From: Macrostomum hystrix
Taxonomy: Eukaryota; Platyhelminthes; Macrostomidae
Assembly: GCA_950097015.1 (NCBI GenBank)
Contig: CATNEN010000039.1
Location: 7,642,501 to 7,706,500 of the forward strand
DNA length: 64,000 nucleotides
Reading direction: 5' to 3'
Shown piece by piece: positions 45,619 through 56,499 of this stretch (positions are counted from its first letter, which is position 1; the number at the start of each line of letters is the position of its first letter). The notes under the pieces are model-generated. The model had not been told where the DNA came from, searched no databases, and worked only from the letters and a program-made list of their open reading frames with translations. The position numbers were made by a program, and so were the translations under genes.

Positions 45619-48600
45619 TCAGTGAGTCACGATTTCACCGTACCATTGCGGCGGCGCTCGCGGCCTTGAGCTCACTCGGATCGCTGTCTGGGCTGGCTGC
45701 TGCTGTCTCGCTGGGTCTGCCGCCGTCGCCGCCTCCGCGGCTGTCCCGGCTGCGCTGGGAGCCGGCGCTGGCCAGTGCGGCAGCGCTCCGGCTGGCCGCG
45801 GTACCCGGACGCAGTTGTCGACGTGCCAGCGGGAGCCATCGCTGAGGATGACGGTGGTCGCGCTCGCAATCCGGGAGATCTGCCGTGGCTCGGACAGGTG
45901 GCTGCTCAGCTTGCCGCGGGCGAACGGCCGCTTCACGCGCACCCAGTCGCCGACTATGAACGTGGGCGGCGGCCTCCGGGTCGTGTTGAGCTGATCGAAA
46001 ACGCGCTGCTGCCTCCGCTTGATGCTGGCCGCCAGTCTGTGCCGCGCTGTTGTCCTTGGCTGCAGAGCTGTCAACGGGGTGCTGATCTTCCGGCCTGTCA
46101 TGAGCTCCGCCGGTGACACTCCAGTCAGTGCATGTGGGGTGGCCCTGTACGACCACAGCAGCGTCTTCACCGCGTCCTTGAAGTCGTAGCCCTCCTCTAG
46201 GTGCGTCTTTAGGCCGTCCTTGAGAAAACGGTTGAAGCGCTCTACGGCCGCGTTGCCCTGGGGGTGGTCGTGCGGTGACTGCCGGTGCCGGATGCCGCAG
46301 CGCTGAAGAAAATCCTCGAAATCGCCGGACACGAACTGCGGACCTCCGTCTGTTTTAATGCTCTTCGGCAGGCCCCAGCGGCTAAACCACGTTGTCAGGG
46401 CGTCGATGACATCCGCGCTTGTGACAGTCGACATGCAGGCAGCCTCCGGCCACTTTGAATGCAAATCGTACAGCACCAGGATGAAGCGACAGGAGTTCGG
46501 TGCAGAGTGCAGCTCCCCGAAGATGTCGAGCTGGAGTTCCTCCCATGGACGCGTCGGCCACTTCGTAGGGGTCAGGACCGTCTTGGGTGGCTTAAAGTTC
46601 TTCTCGCTAAGCAGGCAGGCCTCGCAATGTCGCACAAATTCCTCGATATGCTGATCGATTTGCGGCCACCAGACTGCGTCCCGGCAATGCTGCTTCATTT
46701 TGCTCACGCCGAGGTGCCCGAAATGCGCCAGCTGCAGCGTCTTCTCCCTCAGGGATGCGGGGATTACTGCTCGGGTGCCGTTGGCCAGGCACTTGCCGTC
46801 ATTCCAGAGCGCCAGTTGCGTCCGCATCCTCCAGAACGGCTGCAGCTCCGGCTTCAGCTGCTTGATGGAGTTAGGCCACCCCTGGAGCGTCATTGTGACC
46901 GCATCATTGATCACCGGGTCCTGCAGGGATGCCTCGGCCAGTTCGCTTGGACTGACAATCTCCAGCGCGCCCGACAGCAGTACGGCATTCACTTTGAGCT
47001 CGGTCGAGTCCTCTTCGCTTTGCCTTGGACATTTTGCTCCGAGAGCGCCGTGGCGCGACAAAAAATCTGGCACGATGTTCTTCTTGCCAGGAACGTGGCA
47101 GACTTGGAAGTCGTACGCGAGCAGGCGGTCGGCCCATCGATGAAGCCGCAGAGGCCGGTGGCCGCTGCCTTGAGCCGTCAGCAGCGTCGTCAGAGCCTGG
47201 TGGTCCGTGTGCAGCTCGAATCTCCGGCCGAACAGGAAATAGTGCCATCTCTCGCACGCGAAGATGCACGCGAGAGCCTCTCTCTCTGATGCGGAGTACT
47301 TGCGCTCGGTCGCTGACAGGGTCCTTGACTCGAAAGCGACTGGTCTTCGAACCCCGGCGCTGTCGTCTTGAATCAGCACGGCCCCCAGAGCGTGCGCGGA
47401 GCTGTCGCAGGCCACGATGATCTTGTCGTCGGGACTGAAGAATCGCAAGCATGTTGGGGACACCACCATCTTCTTGAGCCTCCAAAAGGCCTTTTGGCAA
47501 TCTGTTGTCCAGTTCCAGGGCTGCTCTTTGCGAAGTAGCAGCAGCAGCGGCTCGGCGATGTCGGACAAGTTGTGCAGAAAGTTGGAATAGAATTTAACCA
47601 TTCCCAGAAATGAGGCCACTGCCTCGGCGTTCTGGGGCTCCGGCACCGCCTCGATGTCTTCAACGTTAGACTGCATCGGCTGAAGTCCTCTCGCGGAGAC
47701 GATGTAGCCGAGGAACTGCACTGTCTCTGCAGCCCACTGGCACTTTGAGGCGTTGAGCGTGACGCCATGGGCGAGTAGCTTGTCCAGCACTGTCGTGAGC
47801 CGCCGCAGGTGCTCCGCCTCGTTGGCAGCGTGCACCACTATGTCGTCGATGTAGTGCAGCGTCCCGGAACAGCCATGGAGAATCTTGCTGAGAACTTTCT
47901 GGAAGGCCGCCGGGGCGCTGTTTAGGCCATAGCATACGCGCTTGTACCGGTACAGCCCTTTCTCCGTAATGAAGGCCGTTAAGTCCCGCCTATCTTCTGC
48001 TAGCTCCAACTGCAGATACGAAGAATTTAAATCCAGCTTAGTGAACACGGTCGAGCCCTTGAACTCCGTTGTCAGCTCCTCGAATGTCGGCAGCGGCTGC
48101 TTATCCGGAACTATGGCCTTGTTTGGGCACCTGAGGTCATTGCAGACCCTGATTTTGCCATCAGGCTTCGGGACGATCACCAGGTTCGAAATCCACTCTG
48201 AAGCCTGGATCTCCTCGATGATGTCATCCTCCAGCAGCTGGTCAATCTCCGCCTGGACTTTGTCTTTGATGCTAAGTGGGATGCGGCGAAGCGATTGCGC
48301 CACCGGGGGCACGGCGGGGTTCAGCCTGGGCGGGTGCTCGAATCCTCGGATCCGCCCGAGTCCCTGCGTCAGTGGCTTGAAGCGCTCGGCCAGCCAGACC
48401 GGTAGCTCTGCCGTTTTTTCGACTGTGCGCACGAGGTCGCCGTCCTTGTCCACCACCTGGAAGCTGAGGTGCTGCATCAGATCCGTTCCCATGATGTCGG
48501 AGCCTTGCCGTACCACGGTAAAGCAGAAAAATGGCACCAGCTGGCCGCGATAGCTGACGGACAGCACCGCCTCGCCGACGACATCGATTGCCTTGCCGTT

Positions 48601-49614
48601 GTACGCGATGAGTTTCTTGGTCGACGGCTGGAGTGGCGACCGGTTTCCGAGCTTCCTGAAGGTCCTCTCTGACAGGATGGACACCTTGGCTCCCGAGTCT
48701 ACAAGCAGATTCAGCCAGATGCCATGCACCTTCAGCCGGCAGCGGATGTCGGGACTGGCGGCGCCGCGCACCATGTACACGGCTTGGCCGCTCTCGTCCA
48801 TGACCTCGGCGACCTTGGCGCCCTGCGACCTGCACATCCGGCCGAAATGGTTCGCCTTCCCGCAGACATGACAACTCTTGCCTTCAGCTGGACACCGGGC
48901 TCGTCTGTTGTGCCCGCCTCCGCACTTGGAGCATGACTCTCGATCTGGTCGCCCTTGTCCTGTGTTCTTCCTGTCTGGTTGTAGTCGGACTCTCTTCACC
49001 TCTTCTTCCAGCTGTGCTCCGGCCGCGGCTGCGCCTTCCGTCTCTATCGCGCTGGCCTCAGCGATGCTGGTCTCCCATTGCTGGCTCAGCGTCACTGCCT
49101 TCTGCAGCGTCAGGCCGTCCTCGATCAGCAAGCGCTCTCGAATTCGCCTGTCGCTGACCTTCTCCACGATCTGGTCGCGGATCATTTCTTCCATCATGTC
49201 GCGGAACTCACATGAGCCAGCCAGAGCATACAGAGCCGCCACGAAGTCCGCAATCTTTTCACCCGGACGCTGACTGCGCTGCCGAAACTTGTGGCGCTCC
49301 GCCACCACGTTGACTTTGGGTCCGAACTGCTCGTCCAGAATCGCGACTGTCGCCGCGAGTTCTGTCGGACTCGGCCTCTTCGTTGCTGCCACAGCCGCAA
49401 AGACTCGCTGCCCTTCCGCGCCAAGGCAGTGCAGCAACAGCGCGCGCCGCCTAGCTTCCGGCAAAGTGTCGTAGCCGGCCGCAAGTAAGTAGTTCTCAAA
49501 GAGGGCCTTCCACTCTTTCCACGGCCTCGCCGGTCGGCCCGGCTGCGGCAGGAATTGATCCGGCGGCGATACGCTGATCCGCGGCGCTTCTGCTGAGTTG
49601 CTGTCACTCGTCAT
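45619..49614 (-). CDS. Gypsy Gag-Pol polyprotein
   Basis: An uninterrupted 1331-residue ORF. Domains in order are: Gag (1-220); two CCHC-type zinc knuckles (about 228-241 and 248-261); an aspartic protease with DSGA (306-309); reverse transcriptase with YIDD (588-591); RNase H (about 730-845, with CDSSAHALGAV and a TDHQAL segment); and integrase. The integrase has an H2C2 zinc site (964-1000) and a catalytic D-D-E at about D1030, D1089 and E1125. The protein copies the element's RNA and inserts the DNA. All catalytic residues checked are present and there is no stop or frameshift, so it may be active. Gag and Pol lie in one frame with no programmed shift. The clade within Ty3/Gypsy is not assigned. 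Confidence 0.95.
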   Translation of the reverse strand: MTSDSNSAEAPRISVSPPDQFLPQPGRPARPWKEWKALFENYLLAAGYDTLPEARRRALLLHCLGAEGQRVFAAVAATKRPSPTELAATVAILDEQFGPKVNVVAERHKFRQRSQRPGEKIADFVAALYALAGSCEFRDMMEEMIRDQIVEKVSDRRIRERLLIEDGLTLQKAVTLSQQWETSIAEASAIETEGAAAAGAQLEEEVKRVRLQPDRKNTGQGRPDRESCSKCGGGHNRRARCPAEGKSCHVCGKANHFGRMCRSQGAKVAEVMDESGQAVYMVRGAASPDIRCRLKVHGIWLNLLVDSGAKVSILSERTFRKLGNRSPLQPSTKKLIAYNGKAIDVVGEAVLSVSYRGQLVPFFCFTVVRQGSDIMGTDLMQHLSFQVVDKDGDLVRTVEKTAELPVWLAERFKPLTQGLGRIRGFEHPPRLNPAVPPVAQSLRRIPLSIKDKVQAEIDQLLEDDIIEEIQASEWISNLVIVPKPDGKIRVCNDLRCPNKAIVPDKQPLPTFEELTTEFKGSTVFTKLDLNSSYLQLELAEDRRDLTAFITEKGLYRYKRVCYGLNSAPAAFQKVLSKILHGCSGTLHYIDDIVVHAANEAEHLRRLTTVLDKLLAHGVTLNASKCQWAAETVQFLGYIVSARGLQPMQSNVEDIEAVPEPQNAEAVASFLGMVKFYSNFLHNLSDIAEPLLLLLRKEQPWNWTTDCQKAFWRLKKMVVSPTCLRFFSPDDKIIVACDSSAHALGAVLIQDDSAGVRRPVAFESRTLSATERKYSASEREALACIFACERWHYFLFGRRFELHTDHQALTTLLTAQGSGHRPLRLHRWADRLLAYDFQVCHVPGKKNIVPDFLSRHGALGAKCPRQSEEDSTELKVNAVLLSGALEIVSPSELAEASLQDPVINDAVTMTLQGWPNSIKQLKPELQPFWRMRTQLALWNDGKCLANGTRAVIPASLREKTLQLAHFGHLGVSKMKQHCRDAVWWPQIDQHIEEFVRHCEACLLSEKNFKPPKTVLTPTKWPTRPWEELQLDIFGELHSAPNSCRFILVLYDLHSKWPEAACMSTVTSADVIDALTTWFSRWGLPKSIKTDGGPQFVSGDFEDFLQRCGIRHRQSPHDHPQGNAAVERFNRFLKDGLKTHLEEGYDFKDAVKTLLWSYRATPHALTGVSPAELMTGRKISTPLTALQPRTTARHRLAASIKRRQQRVFDQLNTTRRPPPTFIVGDWVRVKRPFARGKLSSHLSEPRQISRIASATTVILSDGSRWHVDNCVRVPRPAGALPHWPAPAPSAAGTAAEAATAADPARQQQPAQTAIRVSSRPRAPPQWYGEIVTH

Positions 49615-49657
49615 GTTTCAGTTTGCACTTTTGCAGTTTGGCGCTGTTGTTTACGCT

Positions 49658-50039
49658 TGTCTTTACTTCGAGTGAATTAAGAAGCGAAGCGAGTTGAAGT
49701 CATGCAATTAATTGAATCTTCGCAGCAAGAACCCGTTCATACGGCCAAACCTCAAACGAGACAGAGAGCGCAATGGGGGATGACTCACAAAGGCCCAGAG
49801 GGCCAGACATTATATTTGAACTTAACACTAGCGGCTAGAGAGAAGCGATCGATAGTAAGGATAGGGTTAAACCCCGCCTCAGATGTACATAGGCAGACAA
49901 AGGAAAGCGACGAAAGGGGGGTTGGGGTACATTCGTGGAGAGTAGCAGGGGCAGGGGGAAGGAGGGGGTGCAGCGATAAAGAAAAGAGAGACACAATCAG
50001 AGCAAGTACAAACAAGTCGCGTAACCAAAAGTCGCTACA
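49658..50039 (-). repeat. BEL 3' LTR
   Basis: 382 bp, TG...CA ends, same as 56500-56881. An open frame inside it is not a separate gene. Confidence 0.95.
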
Positions 50040-50577
50040 CTCCCCCAAATGACAAAGACTTTGTCATTTCGAGCTCGAACTAAGCATGAATCAATTGAAC
50101 AAGGGCAACGGAACAAAAAAACGACAATTTTGAGAGACTGAAAGGGACACAAGTACGAGCATTGACGAAAAATAAATGTTTCCTCCACGAAGATTAAGCA
50201 ATGACCTACGATTTTACGAGTAGATAAATTAGTTGGCCAAAAATTAACAAAACTGACAACGACCTAGCCGACAGAAATTATATTGAAATTTACGTTACAA
50301 GTACGTTCACGAGTCACGAGTCCCTCATTAACATATTGAATGATGATATGATAATTTGCAACCGAGTTGTGACGCAAAAAATAAATGACTGAATGATAAC
50401 TACCGGGTACAAATGAGGGTCAGGGAAGCAAAAAAGGGTAAGTGAATGAGAACAGATGGAAACGCGATAACAAGAGTCGAGAACAAAAAATGAGCAAAAA
50501 TTATCAAGGTAGCTGATCTCGCACCAATGAACAGAACAGAAAGATTTAGAGAAACAGAGATCCGAGACGGAGACGGA

Positions 50578-53500
50578 TTAGATGCACAATTCAAGAGGAA
50601 TGAGAGCTTGGACAGGCCGTCTGATGCGCTCAGCCCCCCGAGAGCCCCTTTCCTTCGCCAGACGTACAACTGCGGAACGAACGGCACCATCTCGACCCTC
50701 ACGGACAGACTCTACCACACCCATCTTCCATTGCAGTCTTGGCTGATGCGGCTCTCCCTGAACCAAAACGACGTCTCCGGGTTTTGCAACTGGTCCTCCT
50801 CCATGCGACTTGAGCGCTTTCTCACGCAGGGCGGTGACATATGACGTTTTCCATACATCCCAAAAAACATTCAACGCTCTTCTGAGATGTTTGAGTCGAG
50901 CTGGCAATGGCAGGACGTTGGCGATACGGTTCGACGAGAGAGTTGGCTCCTGAGTCAACCGAGTTCCGAAGAGAAAGTGCGCAGGCGTCAATACGTCGTT
51001 GATCTCATCCGCCGACACATACATAAGTGGTCGACTGTTCACCACAGATTCCATTTCGATAACCGAAGTTGATAGCTCATCGAATGTTAGCAGAGCTTTG
51101 CCAATGCTCTTTTTCAATCCATCCTTAACGATTCCAACGAGTCTTTCCCAAAATCCGCCCCACCACGGGGCCTTCTCCGGAATGAACTCCCAAGAGATTT
51201 TCTTGTTAGCACAGAATGATTGAACTTCATAGCTGGTGCTAGCTCCAAGAATATTCGCGGCAGCCTTGAACGTCTTGGCATTGTCACTGATGATGGAAGG
51301 TATTCCGCGACGACTGACAAAACGACGTAATCCATTCAAGAACTGCGATGCGGTCATGTCAGGAATCAGTTCCAGATGCACTGCGCGAGTCGATGAGCAT
51401 GTGAGAAGTAGAATGTACGCCTTCCGAGAGTCACAACCATCCTCCCCCGTCCGATAGAATATCGGACCACAGTAGTCCACGCCGACTGATTGAAAGGGTC
51501 GGATGTCGGAAAGGCGAAACTCAGGTAGCTGAGAGATCTGAGGTACAACGTATGAGCGTCCTTGTACCTTCCTACACACCACACACTTCGATAGTTCTTG
51601 CTTAGTTCGTTGACGTCCCTTCAGAATCCAATATTTTTCACGAACTTTACTAAGCGTTGAGGCAACTCCCCCGTGAGCAACGGACTGATGAGCTTGTCGA
51701 ATAATGAGCTGCTCCAAGTGACTGTGGCGAGGTACTAAGATAGGATTATTAACTTCGAAGGACAGTGCGGAGATACGACCTTGTGAACGCAAAAGTCCCT
51801 TATCATCTAACCACAGATTCAAGTTCCTGTTCAGATGTGTTGCAGCAGAGCTACGCCGAATGTGATCGATTTCCTTTGAAAACGATTCCCTTTGACTTGA
51901 CCTTACCAATAGGATTTCTGCATCAGTCAACTCTTCGGCGGTCACCGTCCTTGATCTATTGACTAACGATTGAGCTCGAGCACTCCGTAGGTTGCGGACA
52001 AATCTTTGTACCCATGCTAGGACGCGTAAAACTCTCGAATAGTTCGAAAACTTGCCGATGTCAATGATTAAAGAGATACGATCGACGTTCTTAGATTCCA
52101 TGGGCTGTTCAGCGACTGTTGATAGTGCTTCTGCAGAGTTATGATCTTCCGCGACTGCGCTCGAATGCTTATCTTCAGACGAAACTGGGTAGATGCCTGA
52201 TCGAAGAAATTCGGGACCACTAAACCACACCTTGTTTTTCTGTAGCTGCCCTGGAAGACAGCCTCGAGATGGCAGGTCGGCGGGGTTCAGTTCCCCGGGA
52301 ACATGTCGCCACTCGGACGTTGACGTGAGAGTCCGGATCTCCTTAACGCGGTTTTGAACGAAAACTTGGCGAAGCTTGTCGGTGTTGGTGATCCACTGCA
52401 GAGTTGTCTTGCTGTCTGTCCAGAGATAACGCGTCATGCTGGGAAATTGCAAAGACACCGTGCGTATTAGACGAGCTAAGATTAGGGCTCCTAGCAGTTC
52501 TAGTCTAGCGATGCTAAGATTTGATAGCGGTGCCACGCGCGTTTTGGCCTGAATTAAATGCGTTGAAACGTTGTTTGTTTCCGACCGGGCCTGAATGTAG
52601 ACACAGGCAGCGTAAGCAGATTCGCTTGCATCACAGAATCCATGTAATTCCATTCGAACTGGCTCCGAATCGAGATCGGCGAAAAGGTAGCGAGGAACTT
52701 CGAAGCGTGAGCTCGACAACGACTGTAACCAACGGTTCCAACTCTCGGCGATATCTGGCGGAAGTTCGTCGTCCCAACCCGACTTGCGAACACACAGTTT
52801 CTGTAGCATCACCTTGACAACAGTCAAAGAGGGTGACAAGATTCCTAACGGATCGTACACAGACGCAAGTACTCCTAGCATCGACCTCTTGGTTGAAGAG
52901 GATCCGTTGACGTGGGTAACTAGTTCAGAAAACTGCATGACGAATGTGTCCCTGACCGAGTCCCAGTGGAGTCCAAGCACTTTTTCTGTATGACCAACAT
53001 CCTGATCGGGTAGCGAGCTGTTGAACGAATCTGAGTTGGATTTCCACTGTTGCATATTCATGCCAGCCAGGTTGAAGATATTTTTTGCATCTTTGTAGAG
53101 ATTGAATGCGTCACTTAGAGATTTACAGCTTGTCACTAAATTGTCGACGTACAAGTCTTTGCGAATAATCTCAGCGGCGAGTGGAAAATTATTCTTCTGG
53201 CTATCAATGTGTTGAAGGACCGTAGCTCTCAAGACACCAGGAGAGCAAGTAAGACCGAACGGCAATCTACAGAAGCGATAGTGAAAAACCTTGTCCGACT
53301 CACTCGGGTTAGTCCACAGAAATCTCAGATAGTCTCTGTCCTCACTATCGATGGCAATCTGCAAGAAGGCCTTTTCTATGTCTCCTATGATGGCGATCAG
53401 ATGTTTGCGAAATCTCATCAGAATTTCTGGGATCAGAGGTACATCAGTCGGACCAGCTTGAAGAAGATCATTGATTGAGAAGTCGCCTGTTCGAAGTCTG

Positions 53501-55911
53501 GCAGATCCATCAAACACAATACGTATCTTTGTGTGCTCACTGTCTGACTTTATGACGTGGTGATGAGGCATATAATGACAAGTGTTCTTGCCAAGATCTT
53601 TCTCGGGCACCTTCTCGATTATGCCAGAAGCTTCCTGTTCCGAAATGATTCCGCTATACTTTGTCAGAGTCTCTGGATCCTTCCTCAGAGCACGAGTTGT
53701 GGACGACAGTCTACTGTACGCCATGTCGAAGTGATCATCCAACGGCACTGAGCCTTCTGGGTATTTCCATGGTAGACTGACGCTGTACCGACCGTTCTCG
53801 AGCCTTGGATTACAGATAAACGAACCCTCCGTGGAATCATCCTTTTGCTCACTGATCCCTAGTGCTTCAAGTCGCCAGAATGAAGAGAGGTCACACTTCG
53901 ACGAGTCAGTTGTGACAAAGGCATCATCAGGAGTAGCGCAGCACAAGGTCTGAGCCGTACTACAATCAGCTGAATCTTCGGAAACGATAGGCTCATCCTT
54001 GGCTGACCCATCGATCGCTAGAGGACCACAGAGAAGGAATCCTAGCTTAGAGGAAATGGCGACTGGTCCTGAGGTGCCACGAATCACGTTGTCGCCTACA
54101 ATTTGGAAGTATTGATCTGAGCCTACGAGGATCGAGATTGGAGTACTGATGTCACGTGGGTCATATGGATCCGCTAGGTCTACATCACGAAGGTGTTGAA
54201 ACGAATTGACGATAACTGAAGTCTGAGGCTGACAGATCTGCTTTACGACATTAGCTTCCAGTCTGATGATCTCCATGGAGTCAACCTTGCGAATGTGGAA
54301 TTTCACTCTTGAAGAGTTCACCGTCGTAGCGATTCCAGAAAAGGCAGAGACTTTCAAACTTTCCTCGGCAAACCGTTCAAACTGGAGCAAGTCGCATACG
54401 TCTTCTCGAATATACGACCGATTGCTTGCGGTATCCAGCAGAACCCTCACCAGCAGTTCTCGACGTCCGTCAGGAGCAATCAGAATTGCCTTTGCAACTG
54501 GAAGAGCGACAGCGGGGTTACGATTGATGAACATGGAGAGAGCAAAGTTTCCTTCCGTTGAAACCACAGATTCAGGTTCACTCTGTGCCGCGTTCGTACT
54601 CCCAGTCTGCACCTGCCGAATGACGTCCTTCTTCGCATTGGCAAAGGTCTTGTTCTGGACCGCGCCACTCTTGACTGTCGAATCGATACTCTTTGCTTTC
54701 ATTTTGAAGCCCGACCCCTGTCCATCTGACAGGCCACAATTGCAGATGCTGACATGGTGAGCGCCTGAACAGTTTCTGCATCGCCGGGAATCATGACACG
54801 TCCTTGATGAATGACCTGACCTGAGGCACCGAAAGCAACGCTGCTCCTTCTTCAGAAATTCGATTCGAGCATCCACCGAGACCAACTTCGAACACTTCTC
54901 AGATGTATGGTCCGAGCCACAGTACGTACAAAAGATCTTCATGACAGCTTGTCGATCATTTCGTGACTGCACGGTTAACGTTGCAAGCGAAGACTTTGGT
55001 TGAAGGCAATGTCGACTGGCTTCTGAGTTGCTCGATTTCTTACCGCCCACTGCTGCGTTCTCTCGAACTTGAATTTCCGTCTGTAGAAACTCCAGCAGAA
55101 CAGCCATGTTGTTGATTTCTTTCTTCGACAGGCTCGCGCACTTCATTAGGTCGAGACGAAATTCATTTGGACACTTACGAAGCAGATTAGGCAACAGCAA
55201 TGCCTCATAAGCCGACGACATTACTCCCTGAACTTCCAAGCTTCGAACGGCAGCAGCTATGTCATCGTGAAACGAACGTAAGCCTGCTAATGACACCTCT
55301 GATAGGTGAATATCTGACAGTTGGTTCATTAGACTTCGAATTACCAGATCTGATTTACCAAAGCGTTGATGTAGAAGATCGATAGCTACCTTGTAATTAG
55401 CTGAAGTAACACTTAGTCCACGAATGCAGGACTTGGCTGATTCAGAGAGCGAATCCAAGAGGTAATTAAACTTGTCGATGTCCGATAGCTGATTATTCGA
55501 ATCGATTGACGAGGAGAACTGATCCCAATACGTTTGCCATGACGTCACCGTGCCGTCAAATGTAGGGATATGACGTTTCGGCAGTTTGACCTGAGGTCCA
55601 GATGTTACAGACTTAGTCGCATTTGATAATGATTTCTCTAACAATCTGACGTACTTCCGACACCTGAATGCATACTCATCAGCTTCTTCTTGTTCACGAC
55701 TCAGCTTTTCCTCTTCCATCTGACTCTGAATGTCCAGGTCCAATTCCTCCATCAATCCCAGTTTCTGCTTCAGAGTATCAATGCATGCTTCCGCTTCAGC
55801 GTTTATTTTGTCATCACGTCCACTTCCAGCTGACAGCCACTTCTCTGCTCGATTTATGGTCTTTGTCACAACGGACCGAATGGCCGCTCTCTTTCTGATG
55901 GCTTCATCCAT
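50578..55911 (-). CDS. BEL/Pao Gag-Pol polyprotein
   Basis: An uninterrupted 1777-residue ORF. It starts with a coiled-coil-like region and a DUF1759-type Gag (about 105-260, KRHIPTFDGTVTSWQTYW). Two or three zinc knuckles follow (CTYCGSDHTSEKC at 328-340, CFRCLRSGHSSRTC at 359-372, then RRCRNC...HHVSIC). The DUF1758-type protease has LLDTASNRSYI (491-501). Reverse transcriptase has IGDIEKAFLQIAI and YVDN at 921-924, where most retroelements have YxDD. RNase H (WTDSKTTLQWI) comes next, then a BEL-type integrase with an HQSVAHGG...CVVCRK zinc region. Its core shows VDYCGP, SDNAKTF and the E in PWWGGFWERLV, followed by the C-terminal PAHFLFG region. The ORF is full length and unbroken. Confidence 0.95.
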   Translation of the reverse strand: MDEAIRKRAAIRSVVTKTINRAEKWLSAGSGRDDKINAEAEACIDTLKQKLGLMEELDLDIQSQMEEEKLSREQEEADEYAFRCRKYVRLLEKSLSNATKSVTSGPQVKLPKRHIPTFDGTVTSWQTYWDQFSSSIDSNNQLSDIDKFNYLLDSLSESAKSCIRGLSVTSANYKVAIDLLHQRFGKSDLVIRSLMNQLSDIHLSEVSLAGLRSFHDDIAAAVRSLEVQGVMSSAYEALLLPNLLRKCPNEFRLDLMKCASLSKKEINNMAVLLEFLQTEIQVRENAAVGGKKSSNSEASRHCLQPKSSLATLTVQSRNDRQAVMKIFCTYCGSDHTSEKCSKLVSVDARIEFLKKEQRCFRCLRSGHSSRTCHDSRRCRNCSGAHHVSICNCGLSDGQGSGFKMKAKSIDSTVKSGAVQNKTFANAKKDVIRQVQTGSTNAAQSEPESVVSTEGNFALSMFINRNPAVALPVAKAILIAPDGRRELLVRVLLDTASNRSYIREDVCDLLQFERFAEESLKVSAFSGIATTVNSSRVKFHIRKVDSMEIIRLEANVVKQICQPQTSVIVNSFQHLRDVDLADPYDPRDISTPISILVGSDQYFQIVGDNVIRGTSGPVAISSKLGFLLCGPLAIDGSAKDEPIVSEDSADCSTAQTLCCATPDDAFVTTDSSKCDLSSFWRLEALGISEQKDDSTEGSFICNPRLENGRYSVSLPWKYPEGSVPLDDHFDMAYSRLSSTTRALRKDPETLTKYSGIISEQEASGIIEKVPEKDLGKNTCHYMPHHHVIKSDSEHTKIRIVFDGSARLRTGDFSINDLLQAGPTDVPLIPEILMRFRKHLIAIIGDIEKAFLQIAIDSEDRDYLRFLWTNPSESDKVFHYRFCRLPFGLTCSPGVLRATVLQHIDSQKNNFPLAAEIIRKDLYVDNLVTSCKSLSDAFNLYKDAKNIFNLAGMNMQQWKSNSDSFNSSLPDQDVGHTEKVLGLHWDSVRDTFVMQFSELVTHVNGSSSTKRSMLGVLASVYDPLGILSPSLTVVKVMLQKLCVRKSGWDDELPPDIAESWNRWLQSLSSSRFEVPRYLFADLDSEPVRMELHGFCDASESAYAACVYIQARSETNNVSTHLIQAKTRVAPLSNLSIARLELLGALILARLIRTVSLQFPSMTRYLWTDSKTTLQWITNTDKLRQVFVQNRVKEIRTLTSTSEWRHVPGELNPADLPSRGCLPGQLQKNKVWFSGPEFLRSGIYPVSSEDKHSSAVAEDHNSAEALSTVAEQPMESKNVDRISLIIDIGKFSNYSRVLRVLAWVQRFVRNLRSARAQSLVNRSRTVTAEELTDAEILLVRSSQRESFSKEIDHIRRSSAATHLNRNLNLWLDDKGLLRSQGRISALSFEVNNPILVPRHSHLEQLIIRQAHQSVAHGGVASTLSKVREKYWILKGRQRTKQELSKCVVCRKVQGRSYVVPQISQLPEFRLSDIRPFQSVGVDYCGPIFYRTGEDGCDSRKAYILLLTCSSTRAVHLELIPDMTASQFLNGLRRFVSRRGIPSIISDNAKTFKAAANILGASTSYEVQSFCANKKISWEFIPEKAPWWGGFWERLVGIVKDGLKKSIGKALLTFDELSTSVIEMESVVNSRPLMYVSADEINDVLTPAHFLFGTRLTQEPTLSSNRIANVLPLPARLKHLRRALNVFWDVWKTSYVTALREKALKSHGGGPVAKPGDVVLVQGEPHQPRLQWKMGVVESVREGRDGAVRSAVVRLAKERGSRGAERIRRPVQALIPLELCI

Positions 55912-56487
55912 TGACCACCTTGGCGAAAGTGCGTCTGGCTAAGATCGGAACCCCAAGGAGAAGAGCGCAACGGATGCCGCAAGCGGATACAGCAAGACCT
56001 TGAAGTGGTGAAGAAAAAAAGGCAGAGAAAGACTCAAAGGACAGAGAAAGCAACAGAAGAATTTTAGCTTTGAGATGCGTGAAGAACAAAATAACAATAA
56101 GAGCAAAAACACACGTTTGAGTTACAAGATAACGAGAAACCGCGTAAAAAATAACGCCAGCGAGTACAGATGATAAATATAGGATTGCGATCAGTAAAAT
56201 ATATTATTACTTATCTCGACAGTTCAGTTAATTGATGAGACAGTCACGAAATAGGGAGACAGACACCAGCCGGTATGCGAGGGAGCGAGCGAGGCCGGCA
56301 GGCGTGAGCCAGTAGACGGGAGAGCGAACGAAGCCGGCAGGCAGGTGAAGAAGCGAGCGAGGCCGGCAGCAGACGAAGAGGCGAGCGAGACCGGCAGCAT
56401 ACAAAGAGGTGAGCGAGACCGTCGGCAACTTCGACCGAATCGATGAGAATACGACTGACGACTTACTTTTCTAGAGGGCTTATTTTC

Positions 56488-56499
56488 GTTCGGGCGCCA
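56488..56499 (-). promoter_or_regulatory. BEL primer-binding site
   Basis: On the minus strand TGGCGCCCGAAC directly follows the 5' LTR. TGGCGCCCGAAC is complementary to the 3' end of a lysine-type tRNA (12 nt; the match does not continue beyond it). Confidence 0.65.

Noticed and set aside
45619-49614. Numerous plus-strand ORFs opposite the Gypsy and BEL genes
   Set aside because: They are shadow frames of long GC-rich ORFs on the other strand and match no domain.
49702-50052. 117-codon ORF repeated at 56544
   Set aside because: It lies inside the BEL LTRs, so its duplication is due to the LTR pair and it shows no domain.
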